Assembly: GCA_019828595.1 (NCBI GenBank) | Contig: JAHQRK010000013.1 | Coordinates: forward strand, 124,001-188,000 | DNA length: 64,000 nt | Direction of reading: 5' to 3' | Origin: Aphanomyces cochlioides | Taxonomy: Eukaryota; Oomycota; Saprolegniomycetes; Saprolegniales; Verrucalvaceae | Shown: positions 62,461 to 64,000 of the stretch, piece after piece | Layout: each line of letters begins with the position of its first letter | How positions within the stretch are numbered: the first letter of the stretch is position 1 | The notes under the pieces: generated by a model | Databases searched by the model: none | Told to the model about the DNA's origin: nothing | The model's input: the letters and a program-made list of their open reading frames with translations, nothing else | Translations under genes and position numbers: made by a program

Positions 62461-64000
62461 CGACAGAGCTACGCACAAGATCCAGTGCGACTCACGCCCT
62501 CGCCTTTATCAGTGGCACTTTCAACTTTGGCTCCCAATTCTCACCAACGGCAAAGTGCACTTTGGGACAATTTGCAACAAAATGCCGTTTTTTTATGAAT
62601 TTCATTTAATAATTTCCTATCAAAGTTAGACCACAAAAAACTGGAAATGCATTCATTTGAGCAAGGTTTAGCAAGACGAAATGCAAGCTTTTCGATCGAG
62701 TCGAGTGATTGCAGTATGGAGAATAGATAGATATACATTAAACTATCATCAAAGTTTTGTTTATGGAATTTAGACAAAACTGAATTTCAGCGGGCTATCA
62801 GCCTCCTCTTGCATTTTTAAATTCCATGACGGGCTCAAGTTTGTGGCATCACGCCTTTGATATCCCTCTTTGTGTGCGTTTCTAGAGGTTGGACAACGTC
62901 GTAGGAGCTATTCTGTCGTGTACTACGTGGTCTAGAGGTACTGTACTTCTAAGTGCCTCTTTCTATATTTTTTTTCACAGGGGCGTCAAAGTTCACGCCT
63001 TGTTTTCCTACGAGCTAGGACTCATCTAGACAAGCTATTTGGTCTGTTTAGACCTCTCTAACGTGGTGAATTTTGGAGCTAGAGTCATTTGGAGTTGATG
63101 CTTTGTATAGTTTGACTTGGAGCTGCTGCTATTAAATGATAAAGAATTTTGAATTATTTACCATAATTGTGGGATTAATGTGAACTTTTTCTGCTTGGTG
63201 TGCAGTGTAGTCGGAAAATCGGAAAATTAACTTTGGTGAGAGAGCATACGCAGATTGTGCATCGAGTGTCATAGGGCTCGCCATGCGATTTCTGTTCCAT
63301 GCTCTGGCCGAGACGGTCGTCCCGAGAGCATGCTTTTGCTTGTCTACGAAGACCAACATGCCTCGACGGAAAAAAGTATTAATTTTAAGAGTTATACACA
63401 ATTTAAATTGTGTGACATAGCTTCATAACAGACAAGATCAAGTCACTCTCCAGTGCCTTTTACCTTTCTTCTTAAGTGAATGAAGTTGTTTGCTATAGTC
63501 GTTCCTCGACAACGACAACGAGAAAAAAGATCACTTTCCATAAAATAACATTGAACTATATAAATTAATAACAACTGTAAGTATTTGTTTCAACAGGATA
63601 TTAATTCTGAAGTATAGCTCCCTCCAAATAACGTCAAGTGCAGGAGGAACGTGCTCGAGAGTGACGCTTTTGAACAAACGCTACGTATAGTGTAGGACGT
63701 TGAGTTGTGCCGCATCTGCCCGCTTCATCGGCCGGCGGCTTGGATTTTGTACCAAATTCGGGGCTTCTGCTTGGTGCAAAGCCTCTGTAGACCATCAAGT
63801 CGATGCGATTTCAAAAGACAACCAGTAAACTTTGCCGTGCGCGTTGCCTAGACAAAGATAAGAAGGTCGATCCAGCTGTCCAAACAACGACAGTCCAATG
63901 CAACGTTGAGATTCAAATTCAAGCGAGTGATATCCCACATCCATTTCAAGACTTGTTCAAAAGCTGGTCTTCCTCGAGAAACTTCCAACGAGGAATGCAG
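62461..64000. other. Right end of window, no gene seen
   Basis: AT-rich with short frames only (for example 63132-63401 minus). No motif, repeat or RNA gene is supported. Confidence 0.4.

Overview
The window looks like nuclear DNA of an oomycete, most probably a Saprolegniales species of the Aphanomyces type. The reasons are very short GT-AG introns (44-45 nt where they can be measured), Cys/His-repeat proteins of the kind annotated as WRKY19-like zinc-finger proteins in that order, an LRR/TKL receptor-like kinase, and a mixture of Crypton, Merlin, Mutator-like (MULE), PIF/Harbinger, Tc1/mariner, hAT, Ty3/Gypsy and Ty1/Copia elements. Species assignment is inference. No rRNA, tRNA or CRISPR was seen.

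Most of the window is layered mobile DNA. At 1-4.7 kb are two Crypton tyrosine recombinases around a Merlin element with an exact 8-bp target duplication. At 6.4-14.7 kb two related secreted proteins point away from each other, with two inverted MULE remnants and a broken Harbinger between them. At 15.0-21.1 kb is a full-length chromodomain-type Gypsy with about 98% identical LTRs. At 23.3-27.8 kb two Cryptons of different lineages diverge from a 21-bp minisatellite. At 29.9-41.4 kb a defective Copia contains a Tc1 element (itself carrying a MITE) and a MULE, which in turn carries an almost intact mariner and another short element. At 41.4-45.1 kb are a second Tc1-like pseudogene, a third MULE and a convergent SET-domain gene. 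At 46.6-49.2 kb is a nearly complete PIF/Harbinger.

The right quarter (49.3-64 kb) is more host-like. It holds three Cys/His zinc-binding genes, a decayed LRR gene, a fifth Crypton, several MITEs, and a transmembrane LRR-TKL kinase with frameshifts outside its catalytic domain.

Two MULE loci lie next to convergent, non-transposase genes: a C2H2 plus RING-like protein, enclosed by MULE termini with a perfect 9-bp target duplication, and an AWS/SET-like lysine methyltransferase. These are the best candidates for unusual cargo. The three MULE loci with enough transposase left to judge have lost their catalytic core, and the Copia has lost both its integrase and reverse-transcriptase cores, so most elements here would need help in trans. 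Intergenic stretches not otherwise listed carry no gene I can support.
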